A DNA stretch of 64,000 bases, from assembly GCF_005484985.1 (NCBI RefSeq), contig NZ_CP027942.1:310001-374000 (forward strand), in the 5' to 3' direction. Shown piece by piece: positions 27,679 to 36,520 of the stretch. The position numbers and the translations under genes were made by a program. Below the pieces are notes generated by a model. It did not search any database, was not told where the DNA came from, and was given only the letters and a program-made list of their open reading frames with translations. Position 1 is the stretch's first letter; every line of letters begins with the position of its first letter. Source of the DNA: Agrococcus sp. SGAir0287 (GTDB lineage: Bacteria; Actinomycetota; Actinomycetes; Actinomycetales; Microbacteriaceae).

Positions 27679-27738
27679 GCAGAGAGGAGGTTCTCGGCCG
27701 GATGTGAGGTCACATCTGGCCGCGAACCTCCTCTCTGC
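27679..27738. terminator. Hairpin terminator, GAGGTTCTCGGCC family, copy 2
   Basis: GCAGAGAGGAGGTTC (27679-27693) pairs with GAACCTCCTCTCTGC (27724-27738). The inner part GGATGTG-AGGT-CACATC continues the stem. It is directly past the stop of the ABC permease at 27755 and ends that operon. Confidence 0.85.
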
Positions 27739-27754
27739 TGCGGGAGGGGTGGGG

Positions 27755-28867
27755 TCAGCGCAGCGCCTCGCGCAGCTTCACCGGCTTGCCGGTGCGCAGC
27801 AGCGACCGCTCGTACACGCGCCCCGCGACCGTGACGACGAGCAGCGTCGTGGCGAGCACGATGCCGAACGAGAGCAGCCCCTCCCACCACTCCATGACCC
27901 CGAGGTAGGCGCGCATGGGCACCGCGACCGGCGCCGAGAACGGCACGTACGACATGATCTGCAGCGCCAGCGGGTTCGAGTTGAACAGGATGATCGCGAA
28001 GTACGGCAGCATCACGAGCATCATGAGCGGCGTCGTCGTCGAGCCGAGGTCCTCCGATCGCGACACGAGCGCCGCCGCCGCGGCGAAGAGCGACGCCATG
28101 AGCACGAAGCCCACCGTGAACAGGCCGACGAACCACGCGATCGGCGCGCCCAGCCCATCCACGATCACGCTGTTGCCCGTGATCGCGCCACCGATGAGCA
28201 CGACGGCCGCGATGAGCCCGATCTGCACGAACGCGAGCAGCGAGTTGCCGATGATCTTGCCGGCCATGAGGGCCTTCGCCGGCACGGAGGCGAGCAGGAT
28301 CTCGACGATGCGGGTCTGCTTCTCCTCGACGACCGAGCTGGCGATGCCGAAGCCGAACGACATCGACGCCATCATGAACACGAGCCCGAAGCCCAGCGCG
28401 ATCAGGTAGAGGATGCCGGGGTTCGGCGCGAGCGGATCGAGCAGCTCGACCTCCGGCGCGAGCGACAGCGCTGCGATGAGCGACTCGGGCGCCTCGCGGT
28501 CGCCGAGCACGAGGATGCCGGAGGGGCCGTCGCCAGGCAGCACGGCCGCGTCGACCTCCTCGTTCGCGACCAGGTCGCGCGCCTCCTGCTCGCTCGACAC
28601 GACGGTGACCTCGGTGTCGGGCACGGCCTCGGCGACGGCCTCGGTCTGGCTCACGACCGCGACGGTCGTCGTCGACTGGAACAGCTGCGGGCCGACCGAC
28701 GAGAAGATCACCGCGGCGAGCGCGCCCAGCAGCACGATGCCGGCGGAGATCAGGTACGCCTTCGAGCGCAGGTTCACCATGATCTCGCGCTGCGCGACGA
28801 TGCCGACGGCGCGCCAGAAGGGCACGCGCCCCGCGGCGTGGACGTGGGTGGGGGATGCGGTGCTCAT
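27755..28867 (-). CDS. ABC-2 type permease (NatB-like)
   Basis: A 370-residue permease. The first membrane segment (about 35-58) is followed by a long extracytoplasmic loop and then five or six segments in the C-terminal half, among them SFGFGIASSVVEEKQTRIVEILLAS, the ABC-2 membrane motif. The start overlaps the ATPase stop by ATGA. It works with the following ATPase as a drug- or sodium-type exporter. The substrate is unknown. Confidence 0.9.
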   Translation of the reverse strand: MSTASPTHVHAAGRVPFWRAVGIVAQREIMVNLRSKAYLISAGIVLLGALAAVIFSSVGPQLFQSTTTVAVVSQTEAVAEAVPDTEVTVVSSEQEARDLVANEEVDAAVLPGDGPSGILVLGDREAPESLIAALSLAPEVELLDPLAPNPGILYLIALGFGLVFMMASMSFGFGIASSVVEEKQTRIVEILLASVPAKALMAGKIIGNSLLAFVQIGLIAAVVLIGGAITGNSVIVDGLGAPIAWFVGLFTVGFVLMASLFAAAAALVSRSEDLGSTTTPLMMLVMLPYFAIILFNSNPLALQIMSYVPFSAPVAVPMRAYLGVMEWWEGLLSFGIVLATTLLVVTVAGRVYERSLLRTGKPVKLREALR

Positions 28868-29748
28868 CGCACGACCTCCTGGAAGATCTCGGTCAGCGGT
28901 CGGGTCACGGGGGAGAAGACGCGCACGCCGCCGCGCTCGACGGCCTCCTGGAGCACGTGGTCGGCAGCGGCCGGGTCGGCGGCGGTGAACCGCACCTCGC
29001 CGCCCGCGAGGTCGACGACCTCGACGCCCTGCGCATCCCGCACCCATCCGGCGTCGCCGGTGGTGACGAGCCGCCACTCGGGGCTCGTGTGCGCGGCGCG
29101 GATCTCGTCGCGGGTGCCGGCGGCGCGCACGCGGCCGTCGCCGATGATGACGAGCTCGTCGCAGAGGCGCTCGACGACGTCGAGCTGGTGGCTCGAGAAG
29201 AGCACGGGCGCGCCCGTGCGGGCGACGTCGCGCAGCACCTCGAGCGTGACCTCGACGGCCATGGGGTCGAGGCCCGAGAACGGCTCGTCGAGCACGAGCG
29301 CCGCCGGGTCGTGCACGAGGGCGGCGGCGATCTGCGCGCGCTGCTGGTTGCCGAGGCTCAGCGACTCGAGGGAGTCGTGGTGGCGGTCCCCGAGCCCGAG
29401 CCGATCGAGCAGGTCGAGTGCGCGACGACGCGCGGTCTTCGCGTCGAGGCCGTGGAGGCGCGCGAGGTAGACGAGCTGGTCGTCGAGCGGCATCTTCGGG
29501 TAGAGGCCGCGCTCCTCGGGCATGTAGCCGATGCGCGCGCGGTAGTCGGCGGTGATGGGCGCGTCGTCGACGAGCACCGAGCCCGCGCTCGGGTCGAGCA
29601 CGCCGAGGATGATGCGCATGGTCGTGGTCTTGCCGGCGCCGTTCGCGCCGACGAAGCCGGTCATGCGACCGGGGCGGATGTCGAACGACACGTCCGTCAG
29701 CACCTGGGTCGTGCCGAACGTCCTGTCGATGCCTCGCAGCTGGATCAT
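28864..29748 (-). CDS. ABC transporter ATP-binding protein (NatA-like)
   Basis: A 294-residue ATPase. Walker A is GANGAGKTT, the signature is LSLGNQQR (LSxGNQQR, typical of the NatA/ABC-2 drug class), Walker B is ALVLDEP, and SSHQ is the H-loop. The region after the core (about 220-294) is a DUF4162-like C-terminal domain. The operon is ATPase then permease. TAGCGT ends 7 bases before the ATG, suggesting a leaderless message. Confidence 0.92.
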   Translation of the reverse strand: MIQLRGIDRTFGTTQVLTDVSFDIRPGRMTGFVGANGAGKTTTMRIILGVLDPSAGSVLVDDAPITADYRARIGYMPEERGLYPKMPLDDQLVYLARLHGLDAKTARRRALDLLDRLGLGDRHHDSLESLSLGNQQRAQIAAALVHDPAALVLDEPFSGLDPMAVEVTLEVLRDVARTGAPVLFSSHQLDVVERLCDELVIIGDGRVRAAGTRDEIRAAHTSPEWRLVTTGDAGWVRDAQGVEVVDLAGGEVRFTAADPAAADHVLQEAVERGGVRVFSPVTRPLTEIFQEVVR

Positions 29749-29755
29749 GCCTTCG

Positions 29756-29761
29756 ACGCTA
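29756..29761 (-). promoter_or_regulatory. -10 hexamer TAGCGT before the NatA-like gene
   Basis: On the minus strand TAGCGT, 7 bases, ATG. Confidence 0.5.
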
Positions 29762-29832
29762 CGGATGCGGCGCGCGCGCAGGATCCGGCGGATGGTGGAT
29801 TCGCGGCTCCGCCGAGCGGGTGAGGGGCACCG

Positions 29833-29991
29833 CCAGCTGGTCGAGGAGGCCCCGAGCCATAGGCGAGGAGCCGTCACGAGACCACGCGACGTGCGCGCCG
29901 GGCGCGACCAGGCGCGTGGCTGCGCAGGAGGGGCGGTCGCGTGGTCTCGTGACGCGTTCTCGCTCCGCTCGCGCGCTCCTCGACCAGCTGG
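29833..29991. repeat. Long inverted repeat, family D (CCAGCTGGTCGAGGAGG)
   Basis: Outer arms CCAGCTGGTCGAGGAG (29833 on) and CTCCTCGACCAGCTGG (29976-29991) pair. Inner arms at 29872-29890 (CGTCACGAGACCACGCGAC) and 29936-29954 are perfect 19-base inverses. The same words recur at 50924-51618. The unit resembles intergenic repeats known from many Micrococcales. It lies in a 459-base gap between the ABC operon and the response regulator; no gene is there. Confidence 0.8.
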
Positions 29992-30070
29992 TGGGGAGCA
30001 GCCCGCACCCGAGCCCCTGCGCTGCGCTGCGCCCCAGAACCGGTCTCCTACATCCGAGACGCGCCCAGCA

Positions 30071-30176
30071 CCGCTCCTTGAGGTGCGAGCGAAGCGAGCC
30101 TCGAAAGGAGCCGCGTCAGGAACGCCCGGCCAGGCAACCCTTCGAGGCTCGCTGCGCTCGCACCTCAGGGAGCGGG
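30071..30176. repeat. Inverted pair of family C repeats (GAGGTGCGAGC...GCCTCGAA)
   Basis: CCGCTCCTTGAGGTGCGAGC plus AAGCGAGCCTCGAAAGG pairs with its inverse from 30139 to 30176, giving an approximately 37-base stem with few mismatches. It lies just past the stop of the response regulator at 30208, so it may end that operon. Confidence 0.8.
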
Positions 30177-30207
30177 TGGAACACGCCACGCGGCCGGCTC
30201 CGCCCGC

Positions 30208-30888
30208 TCACTCCGCCGTCGGCACCGAGCCCGTGCCCGCCTGCACGACGCCGTGCTCGTACGCCCAGATGACCGCATGGATGCGGTCGCGGATGCCGAG
30301 CTTCATGAGCACGTTCGACACGTGCGTCTTCACGGTGGCCTCGCCGACGTAGAGCCGCTGCGCGATCTCGCCGTTGGAGTGGCCGCGCGCGAGCAGCATG
30401 AGGGTCTCGCGCTCGCGATCGGTGAGGGTGTCGAGCTCGGGCGCCTCCGGCACCGCGGTCATGCCGTCGGGCGCGGCGAAGCGCTCGATGACGCGGCGAG
30501 TCACGGCGGGTGCGAGCAGCGCGTCACCGCGGGCGAGGGCATGGATGGCGTCGATGAGGTGCTCGGGCTCGGCCGTCTTCAGCAGAAAGCCGGACGCGCC
30601 GGCGCGCAGCGCCTCGAAGAGGAAGTCGTCGCGGTCGAACGTCGTGAGCATGAGCACGGAGGCGCCGGAGTCGCCCGCCGTGATCTCGCGCGTCGCCGCG
30701 AGCCCGTCGAGCACGGGCATCTGCACGTCCATGCAGATGACGTCGGGCTGCAGCTCGGCCGCGCGCAGCACGGCCTCGCGGCCGTCGGCAGCCTCGCCGA
30801 CCACCTCGAAGCCGGGCTCGGTCTCGAGGATCGTGCGGAATCCGACGCGCACGAGCGACTGGTCGTCGACGAGCAGGATGCGGGTCAC
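30208..30888 (-). CDS. NarL/FixJ response regulator (LuxR-type HTH)
   Basis: A 226-residue regulator. The receiver domain has LLVDDQ, phospho-acceptor Asp54 in VICMDVQMP and Lys in LLKTAEP. LuxR-type DNA binding is LTDRERETLMLLARGHSN with helix EATVKTHVSNVLMKLG. Its GTG start overlaps the kinase stop by GTGA. It is a paralogue of the regulator at 10404. Confidence 0.93.
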   Translation of the reverse strand: MTRILLVDDQSLVRVGFRTILETEPGFEVVGEAADGREAVLRAAELQPDVICMDVQMPVLDGLAATREITAGDSGASVLMLTTFDRDDFLFEALRAGASGFLLKTAEPEHLIDAIHALARGDALLAPAVTRRVIERFAAPDGMTAVPEAPELDTLTDRERETLMLLARGHSNGEIAQRLYVGEATVKTHVSNVLMKLGIRDRIHAVIWAYEHGVVQAGTGSVPTAE

Positions 30889-32411
30889 TCGGGGCTCCTC
30901 GTGGCGGGTGCGGTGGCGGGATGCGTGGCGTCGGTGGGGCCGTCGGGCGCGTCGTGCGAGGCGGCGGCTCCCGGCCGCGATGCGTGCTGCGCCGGCACCA
31001 CCTGCGCGTCGACCGCGCCAGCATCCGGATCGGTCACGGGTGCTGCGGCGGGATCCGTCGCGTCGCCGGATTCGCGGTGATGGGCGTCTCGCTCCTGAGC
31101 GCGGTCGGCGGCGATCGCCGCGGCGCTGGATGCTGCCGCGTCGCTCCCCGCGACGACCGGCGCGTCGGAGGCAGCGCCGTCGTCGGGCGCGCTCGCTCCG
31201 ACGACGCGCGTCGGCAGCGTGGCCCGCACGAGCCATCCACCCGTCGGCCGCGGGCCGAGCTCGAGGGTGCCGCCCACGGCGGCGACGCGCTCGCGCATGC
31301 CGGTCAGCCCCATCCCCGTGCCGAGCGCGCGAGCCGGAGCGCCGTGGCCGTCGTCGCTCACCTCGACCTCCACGACGTCGCCGCGATAGCGCAGCCGCGC
31401 GTCGACGTGCGCGGTCGGCCCGGCGTGCTTGCGCGCGTTCGTGAGCGACTCCTGCAGCACGCGCACGAGCGTCAGCTCGGACATGGGAGAGATCGGGGTG
31501 GGCTCGCCGACGACCTGGTAGTCGACGATCTGGCCGGCGTCCTGCGCGGTCGCGAGCAGTGCATCCACGTCGGCGAGGGTCGGCATGGGTCCGTCGCCGT
31601 CGCCGTCGCTGCGCAGGGCGACGACCATGGTGCGCAGCTCGGCGATCGCGTCGCGCGCCGACTGCTCGACGCTGCGCAGCGCGCGCTCGGCGCGGTCGGC
31701 GTCGGAGCGCAGCGTGCGGCGGGCGGCGCCGGCCTGCACCCCCATCGCGGAGACGTGGTGGGCGACGACGTCGTGCAGCTCGCGGGCGATGCGCACGCGC
31801 TCGAGCGACACGGCCTGCTCGGCGAGCTGGTCGCGCTGGGCGACGATCTCGGCGTGCGCATCCTCGAGCTCCTCCTGCTCGAGCGCGCGCGTGTACGCGC
31901 GGTCGCCGAACACCCACGCGCCGCCGAAGTAGGCGACGTTGATGAAGACCTGGATGGCCATGGTCGAGAGGATCGCCGTGGTGGCGGGCTCGTCGGCGAG
32001 CAGCGTGACGAACGCCCAGCCGAGCCAGCCGGCCATGCCGACGACGACGACCAGCCGCACCCAGAGGGCGCGGCGGCGGTTCGGATCCCACGCGCCCACC
32101 GTGTAGAAGGCGAGGAAGAGGATGACCTGGGTGACGGTGAGCTCGAGGATGCCGAGCTGCCCGAAGGCGACGTAGAGCGCGGGCGCGACGATCGCGGTCG
32201 CCCAGGGCCAGACGCGGCGCACGGCGAGCGGCGCGGCGAGCGCGAACGACGTGAGGACGAAGGTCCAGGCGGGCAGGTCCTCGTGGAAGACCATGTACTG
32301 CGCGAGCGAGCTCAGCACGCCGATGACGGCGCTGATGAGGCCGAGCACGGCGGCGAGGATGACGTCGTTGCGCAGCTCGGCCCTCGTGGGTCGTCGTCGC
32401 GTGGCGGCCAT
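30885..32411 (-). CDS. Sensor histidine kinase, NarL-partner type, with long C-terminal tail
   Basis: A 508-residue kinase. About five membrane segments span residues 20-165, then a coiled coil (175-205) and the HisKA_3 box ARELHDVVAHHVSAMGVQAG with His213. The ATPase N-box is QESLTNARKHA and the G-box is GTGMGLTGMRER. From about residue 400 a tail of some 105 residues rich in Ala, Asp and Pro follows; most kinases of this class end at the ATPase domain. TACCCT lies 7 bases before the ATG. Confidence 0.9.
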   Translation of the reverse strand: MAATRRRPTRAELRNDVILAAVLGLISAVIGVLSSLAQYMVFHEDLPAWTFVLTSFALAAPLAVRRVWPWATAIVAPALYVAFGQLGILELTVTQVILFLAFYTVGAWDPNRRRALWVRLVVVVGMAGWLGWAFVTLLADEPATTAILSTMAIQVFINVAYFGGAWVFGDRAYTRALEQEELEDAHAEIVAQRDQLAEQAVSLERVRIARELHDVVAHHVSAMGVQAGAARRTLRSDADRAERALRSVEQSARDAIAELRTMVVALRSDGDGDGPMPTLADVDALLATAQDAGQIVDYQVVGEPTPISPMSELTLVRVLQESLTNARKHAGPTAHVDARLRYRGDVVEVEVSDDGHGAPARALGTGMGLTGMRERVAAVGGTLELGPRPTGGWLVRATLPTRVVGASAPDDGAASDAPVVAGSDAAASSAAAIAADRAQERDAHHRESGDATDPAAAPVTDPDAGAVDAQVVPAQHASRPGAAASHDAPDGPTDATHPATAPATRSPE

Positions 32412-32418
32412 GCGCTCC

Positions 32419-32424
32419 AGGGTA
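32419..32424 (-). promoter_or_regulatory. -10 hexamer TACCCT before the kinase gene
   Basis: On the minus strand TACCCT, 7 bases, ATG. Confidence 0.4.
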
Positions 32425-32534
32425 GGCGCGCGCGGTAGGAGGCGGATCCGTCTGGCGGGGGAGCCGGTGTCGTGCGATCGAGGGTCCTCGACCCGGCGAC
32501 GGTCTCCTCCCCGACGCCTTGGGAGCCTCCCCAG

Positions 32535-32752
32535 CCGCTCCGTGAGGTGCGAGGGGAGCGAGTCTCGAAGGGAGCCGATCCTCCGCGCCCTCCACCCCCC
32601 TCTCGACTTGGCCCTCTGCACCGCTCCGTGAGGTGCGAGCGGAGCGAGCCTCGAAGGGAGCCGACCTCCACGCCCACAGCTTCTCGTCTCGGACTCGGGC
32701 GGCCTTCCCAACCGCTCCTTGAGGTGCGAGCGGAGCGAGCCTCGAAAGGAGC
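32535..32752. repeat. Three direct copies of family C repeat
   Basis: Copies start at 32535, 32621 and 32712, each about 41 bases: CCGCTCC(G/T)TGAGGTGCGAG, then GAGCGAG(C/T)CTCGAA, GGAGCC. Each is itself an imperfect hairpin. They fill the 345-base gap between the kinase start and the stop of the helicase; the last abuts that stop. Confidence 0.85.
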
Positions 32753-32756
32753 CCAC

Positions 32757-34466
32757 CTACGCGCCCGCCGCCTCCACACGCTCCACGAGCGCCGGGTCGA
32801 CGGTGAGGACGAAGAGGTGGTCGGTCGCGCGCGTCGCGCCGACGTACAGCAGCTCCTCGCCGCGCGGACGCGACGGGTCGACGTCGGTGAGGATCACCGC
32901 GGGCGACTCGAGGCCCTTGTACGCGTGCACGGTGCCCCATCGGATGCGGTTCGGCACGATCGACGTCGCGCCGGCGGGTGCGAGGCGCTCGCGCAGCCAA
33001 GGGTCCGTCGCGCGGGCGGCGGCCGAGTCGCGCTTGGGCGCGAGCACGAGGATCTCGTCGAGTCGGTAGCCGTCGTCGAGGAGGGCCTGCACCGCGAAGG
33101 CGAGGAGCTCCTGCTGCTCCGCCTCATCCGCGTAGGCGACGACCTTGCCGACGCCGACGTCCGAGCGCAGCCGCTCGCGGAACAGTTCGTCGCCTGTGAG
33201 CGCCTCGACGAGCGCTGCGAGCGCCGGTGCCGCCCGTGCGTTGTCGACGAGTCGCGTGATCGTGAGGTGAGGGATGCGCTCGCGCATCCGGGCGAGCCCG
33301 TCCGCGGTCGAGTCGGACCGGCGGAAGATGTCCTGCCGTTCGAAGTCGCCGGCGACGAGGCTGCGACTCGAAGCGAGACCTCCCTCGACGATCGAGTCGA
33401 GCACGTCGAGCACGAGCGGTCGGGAGAGATCCTGCGCCTCGTCGACGACGAGCGCCGTGTACGGTGGCGCGAAGTCGGCGGCGCGCGTGATGGCGAGCGT
33501 CTCGCGCGGCAGCACCTCGTTCCACCACTCGTCGCTCGCGTGCTCCGGCGCATCGATGCCGGCGAGCTCGAGCATGACCCTGTGCGCTCGCGCGACGGTG
33601 ACGCCGTCGTGGCGATCCAGGGTGCTGCCGAGCAGGCGCTCCAGCCGCTCGTTGAAGCAGGTGACGAGCACCCGCTCGTCCCGGTTCGCCAGGCGTCGCG
33701 CTGCGCGGATCGCGAGGTTGGTCTTGCCCGTCCCGGCCGGGCCGAGGACGAGGATGCGGTCGTTGTCCTCGACGATCTCGAGGATGTGCTCCTGCCGCTC
33801 CGTCGCCAGCCGGATGCTCTCGAGTCGCGCGTCGCGCCGGTCCGCAGGGCCGGCTGCGATGCGGAACGTGGGCATGAGCAGCGCGCGGATGTCGTCCAGC
33901 TCGTCCGCGTTCGGGGCGTCCGCGAAGATGCGCACACCGCGGTGCTCGAGCATCATCCTCTGTCGGCGCAGCGCGGCGACGATGCTCGCGGCGATGCGCT
34001 GCGGCTGCAGGTCGGCCCGGCTCAGCAGCTCGGTGGGGTCGAGGTCGAGCCGCGACGGGATGCGCCCCACCTGCTCGCCGCCGACGTGCGTGAACCACAC
34101 GACCGAAGCGAGCGGGAACGCGACGCCGTCACCCTTCCGCCGCAGCCACGACTCGATGCTGCGCATGTTGTCGTGCGCCTGCCGGATCGGCGAGCTCTGC
34201 TGCCGCTTGCCTCCGAGGATCCACTCGCGCCGCTCGTCGACCTCGACGCTCTGGTGCGACTTGACCTCGATCACGAGCACGCCCTCGCCCGGCACGAGGA
34301 CGACGAAGTCCGCCTCGCCCTCGATCTGCCGTGCGTGGTGCACGATCGGCAGCCCGTGGAACGCCACCCATCCTTCGGTGCCGGGCGCGGTCTGCAGTCG
34401 ATCGAACAGCGACCGCTCGCCCGGCGGTGCGTCGTCGGCGATGGTGCTCGGGATGAGGGTGGTCAT
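32757..34466 (-). CDS. NERD-domain SF1 (UvrD/Rep-like) helicase
   Basis: A 569-residue protein. Residues about 15-130 form a NERD nuclease-related domain (VLVIEVKSHQSVE is the EVK core). The SF1 helicase core follows: Walker A LGPAGTGKTNLA near 240, DEAQDL as Walker B (VVDEAQDL) and C-terminal motif VHAYKGLESPAVILTDVD with LYVGATRA. The C-terminal part is of the UvrD_C_2 type. It probably acts on nucleic acids in repair or defence. It is divergent, 72 bases apart, from an HNH nuclease. TACTCT lies 6 bases before the ATG. Confidence 0.85.
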   Translation of the reverse strand: MTTLIPSTIADDAPPGERSLFDRLQTAPGTEGWVAFHGLPIVHHARQIEGEADFVVLVPGEGVLVIEVKSHQSVEVDERREWILGGKRQQSSPIRQAHDNMRSIESWLRRKGDGVAFPLASVVWFTHVGGEQVGRIPSRLDLDPTELLSRADLQPQRIAASIVAALRRQRMMLEHRGVRIFADAPNADELDDIRALLMPTFRIAAGPADRRDARLESIRLATERQEHILEIVEDNDRILVLGPAGTGKTNLAIRAARRLANRDERVLVTCFNERLERLLGSTLDRHDGVTVARAHRVMLELAGIDAPEHASDEWWNEVLPRETLAITRAADFAPPYTALVVDEAQDLSRPLVLDVLDSIVEGGLASSRSLVAGDFERQDIFRRSDSTADGLARMRERIPHLTITRLVDNARAAPALAALVEALTGDELFRERLRSDVGVGKVVAYADEAEQQELLAFAVQALLDDGYRLDEILVLAPKRDSAAARATDPWLRERLAPAGATSIVPNRIRWGTVHAYKGLESPAVILTDVDPSRPRGEELLYVGATRATDHLFVLTVDPALVERVEAAGA

Positions 34467-34472
34467 GGGGTG

Positions 34473-34478
34473 AGAGTA
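34473..34478 (-). promoter_or_regulatory. -10 hexamer TACTCT before the NERD helicase
   Basis: On the minus strand TACTCT, 6 bases, ATG. It lies in the 72-base divergent region shared with the HNH gene. Confidence 0.45.
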
Positions 34479-34538
34479 GGGGGAGCGGATGACAGGATCA
34501 GGCGGTCATTGCGACACTGGAACTCGAGGAGCGTGACT

Positions 34539-35444
34539 ATGGTGACGGAACAGCAGGATGCCGCGATCCGTTCGGCCGTCTTCGATTGGTTGTCCAAGCG
34601 AGCCGTGTCGGGTCGATCTCTCTTCACCCGGCGCGAACTTCTCGAGGACTTCGCCTTCCACGGCGAACGACTCCGACTCATCGATGTCACGCGAGGGATC
34701 CGGAATCCGAAGGAGCTGCTGGGAACCCTCTCCGTGACGAGCGGCATCGGCGGCGGCAGCGTCGAGCGCTACACGGACGCCATCGACCTCATCTCCGGCA
34801 CCATCCGCTACGACTATCAGCGCGGTGACGGCAGCAGCAACGTGAAGTTGCAGTCCGCGGCGAGACTCGGCCTCCCGATCGTGTACTTCGTCGTCGTGGA
34901 ACCCGGACTTCTGGCGGCTTCCTACCCCGTGTACGTCGAAGACGTTCCCGCCGAGCGTCACGTCAGGCTCCACGTCGACCGTGTGCAGGTGCCAGACGAC
35001 GGTGCCCCCGGACTCCCCGCACCGGAGCGCAGTTACATCGAGCGCTCGATGTGGCAGCGCGTGCATCAGCCGGCCTTCCGCGGCATGGTCATGCGCGCGT
35101 ACGAAGAGCGCTGTGCGATCTGCAGGCTCGCGCATCCGCGGCTGCTCGATGCTGCACACATCCTCGGTGACAAGCACGAGCTCGGCCTCCCGGTCACATC
35201 GAACGGCCTCGCGTTGTGCAAGATCCATCACGGGGCGTACGACAGCGACATGCTCGGTATCTCGCCGGATCTTCGCGTGGTGATCCCGGCCCGCGTCCTC
35301 GCCGAGCGCGATGGACCCATGCTCCGGCACGGATTGCAGGAGATGCACGGTGCTGCGCTGACGCTGCCCTCACGTGCCGCAGATCGGCCGAACGCGGATC
35401 ATCTCGCCGAGCGATTCGCAGCCTTCTCCGCCGTGCACGCGTGA
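34539..35444 (+). CDS. HNH endonuclease with ScoMcrA-like sulfur-binding-type N-domain (type IV restriction candidate)
   Basis: A 301-residue protein. The N-terminal half (about 20-170) follows the pattern of the phosphorothioated-DNA-binding domain of ScoMcrA-like nucleases: FHGERLRLIDVTRGIRNP, a segment ending TIRYDYQRGD and LGLPIVYFVVVEPG, then YPVYVED. The C-terminal half is HNH_2: RCAICRLAHP, LLDAAHI, NGLALCKIHHGAYD. It would cut foreign or modified DNA. Codon use is AT-richer than its neighbours (many GAT, GAA, TCC, CTT), which suggests transfer. The start ATG has AGGAG 7 bases upstream. The family assignment of the N-domain is by eye. Confidence 0.75.
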   Translation: MVTEQQDAAIRSAVFDWLSKRAVSGRSLFTRRELLEDFAFHGERLRLIDVTRGIRNPKELLGTLSVTSGIGGGSVERYTDAIDLISGTIRYDYQRGDGSSNVKLQSAARLGLPIVYFVVVEPGLLAASYPVYVEDVPAERHVRLHVDRVQVPDDGAPGLPAPERSYIERSMWQRVHQPAFRGMVMRAYEERCAICRLAHPRLLDAAHILGDKHELGLPVTSNGLALCKIHHGAYDSDMLGISPDLRVVIPARVLAERDGPMLRHGLQEMHGAALTLPSRAADRPNADHLAERFAAFSAVHA

Positions 35445-35466
35445 CTCGCGGTCCGCAGCCGAACGA

Positions 35467-35721
35467 TCAACCCGACTCGCGCGCGCGGACTCCCCACTGG
35501 TGCTTGTGCAGCGCGGCGAGCAGGGATCGCGACGACTCCAGGCGTTGCTGGAAGTATTCGACGTCCGGCTGTGCATCGGAGGCACTCTGGTCGCGCCCGA
35601 CGAGCACGCCCGCGGCTTCCACGAGCCGATCGAAGTCGCGTCGGCTCAGTGAAACGGCGTGCAGAGGCGCCCTCTCCGGATCCGCGTAGGCGGCGATCAC
35701 GGTGCTGGAAGCTCGGCTCAT
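35467..35721 (-). CDS. Hypothetical protein in AT-richer island
   Basis: An 84-residue reading frame with protein-like composition (MSRASSTVIAAYADPERAPL, then SRRDFDRLVEAAGVLVGRD and LESSRSLLAALHKHQWGV). Two amphipathic helices are likely. No family recognised. It is convergent with the HNH gene, 22 bases away. No clear ribosome site, so it could be a chance frame. Confidence 0.5.
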   Translation of the reverse strand: MSRASSTVIAAYADPERAPLHAVSLSRRDFDRLVEAAGVLVGRDQSASDAQPDVEYFQQRLESSRSLLAALHKHQWGVRARESG

Positions 35722-35838
35722 GCTGCGAGTCTCGGCTGTGGACGACAGCAGGGGAGCTGTTGCGGCAGACAGCTTGCAGGCGTTCCAGCTGAAGCAGGAG
35801 TCAGCTGCGCGACGGTGCGGGGTGTGCTACCGAGTCCC

Positions 35839-36450
35839 TCACCCCAGCAACCCCACGATCTCCGCAGCCACGTCGTCCACGTCCGAGTAGCCGTCGAACG
35901 AGCGGTCGGGCTCGGCCTCGCGGTCCGCAGCGGAGACGAGCGCCTTCACGCGGATCGCGTGCGTCGTCGCCGGGGTCGCCCGCAGCGCGTGGCCGACCGC
36001 GGCGAGCCACGTCTCGGCCGCCGCCTTCAGGGCGACGTAGTTCGCGTTGCCCGCCGTCGGCCGGTCGAGTCCCGTCGTCGAGATGATCATCACGCGGCCA
36101 CCAGAAGACGCCGCGAGCGCCGACTCGAACGCGCGCGTCGTGTTGCGCAGCGTGCCGACGATGCGCTGCTCGAGCCACGCCCAGTCGTCGTCCGTCTGGC
36201 CGGCGAGCCCGCCGCCGCCGCGCCAGCCGCCCACGAGATGCACGAGCGCATCCACCTCGCCGACCGACGCGGCCAGCGCATCCACCTCGGAGAAGGAGGT
36301 GAGGTCGCAGACGCGCCGCTCGTCGGCGTCGACGGGCTCGAGGCGCTCGGCCGACGAGCCGACCGCGACGACATGGTGGCCGGCCGCCCGGGCCGCGCGA
36401 GCGGTGGCGCGCCCGAGGGCGCTGGAGGCTCCGGCGATGAGGATGCGCAT
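35839..36450 (-). CDS. Short-chain dehydrogenase/reductase
   Basis: A 203-residue NAD(P)-binding Rossmann protein. The dinucleotide loop is IAGASSALGRATA, the catalytic Ser region is MIISTTG, and the YxxxK motif is NYVALKAA. It is shorter than most SDRs (about 250), with a reduced C-terminus. The substrate is unknown. CAGACT is 6 bases before the ATG, divergent from the lipoprotein operon. Confidence 0.85.
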   Translation of the reverse strand: MRILIAGASSALGRATARAARAAGHHVVAVGSSAERLEPVDADERRVCDLTSFSEVDALAASVGEVDALVHLVGGWRGGGGLAGQTDDDWAWLEQRIVGTLRNTTRAFESALAASSGGRVMIISTTGLDRPTAGNANYVALKAAAETWLAAVGHALRATPATTHAIRVKALVSAADREAEPDRSFDGYSDVDDVAAEIVGLLG

Positions 36451-36520
36451 GGCCTCAGTCTGCCGAATCCCGACCGGCCGCGGCACGGGCCTACGCGAGC
36501 ACCGCACCGCTCGAGGACGC

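Noticed and set aside
25469..29470. 1333-codon open frame on the plus strand
   Set aside because: Runs against the ASCH, acyltransferase-like and ABC genes and consists of Arg/Glu/Asp/His-rich filler.
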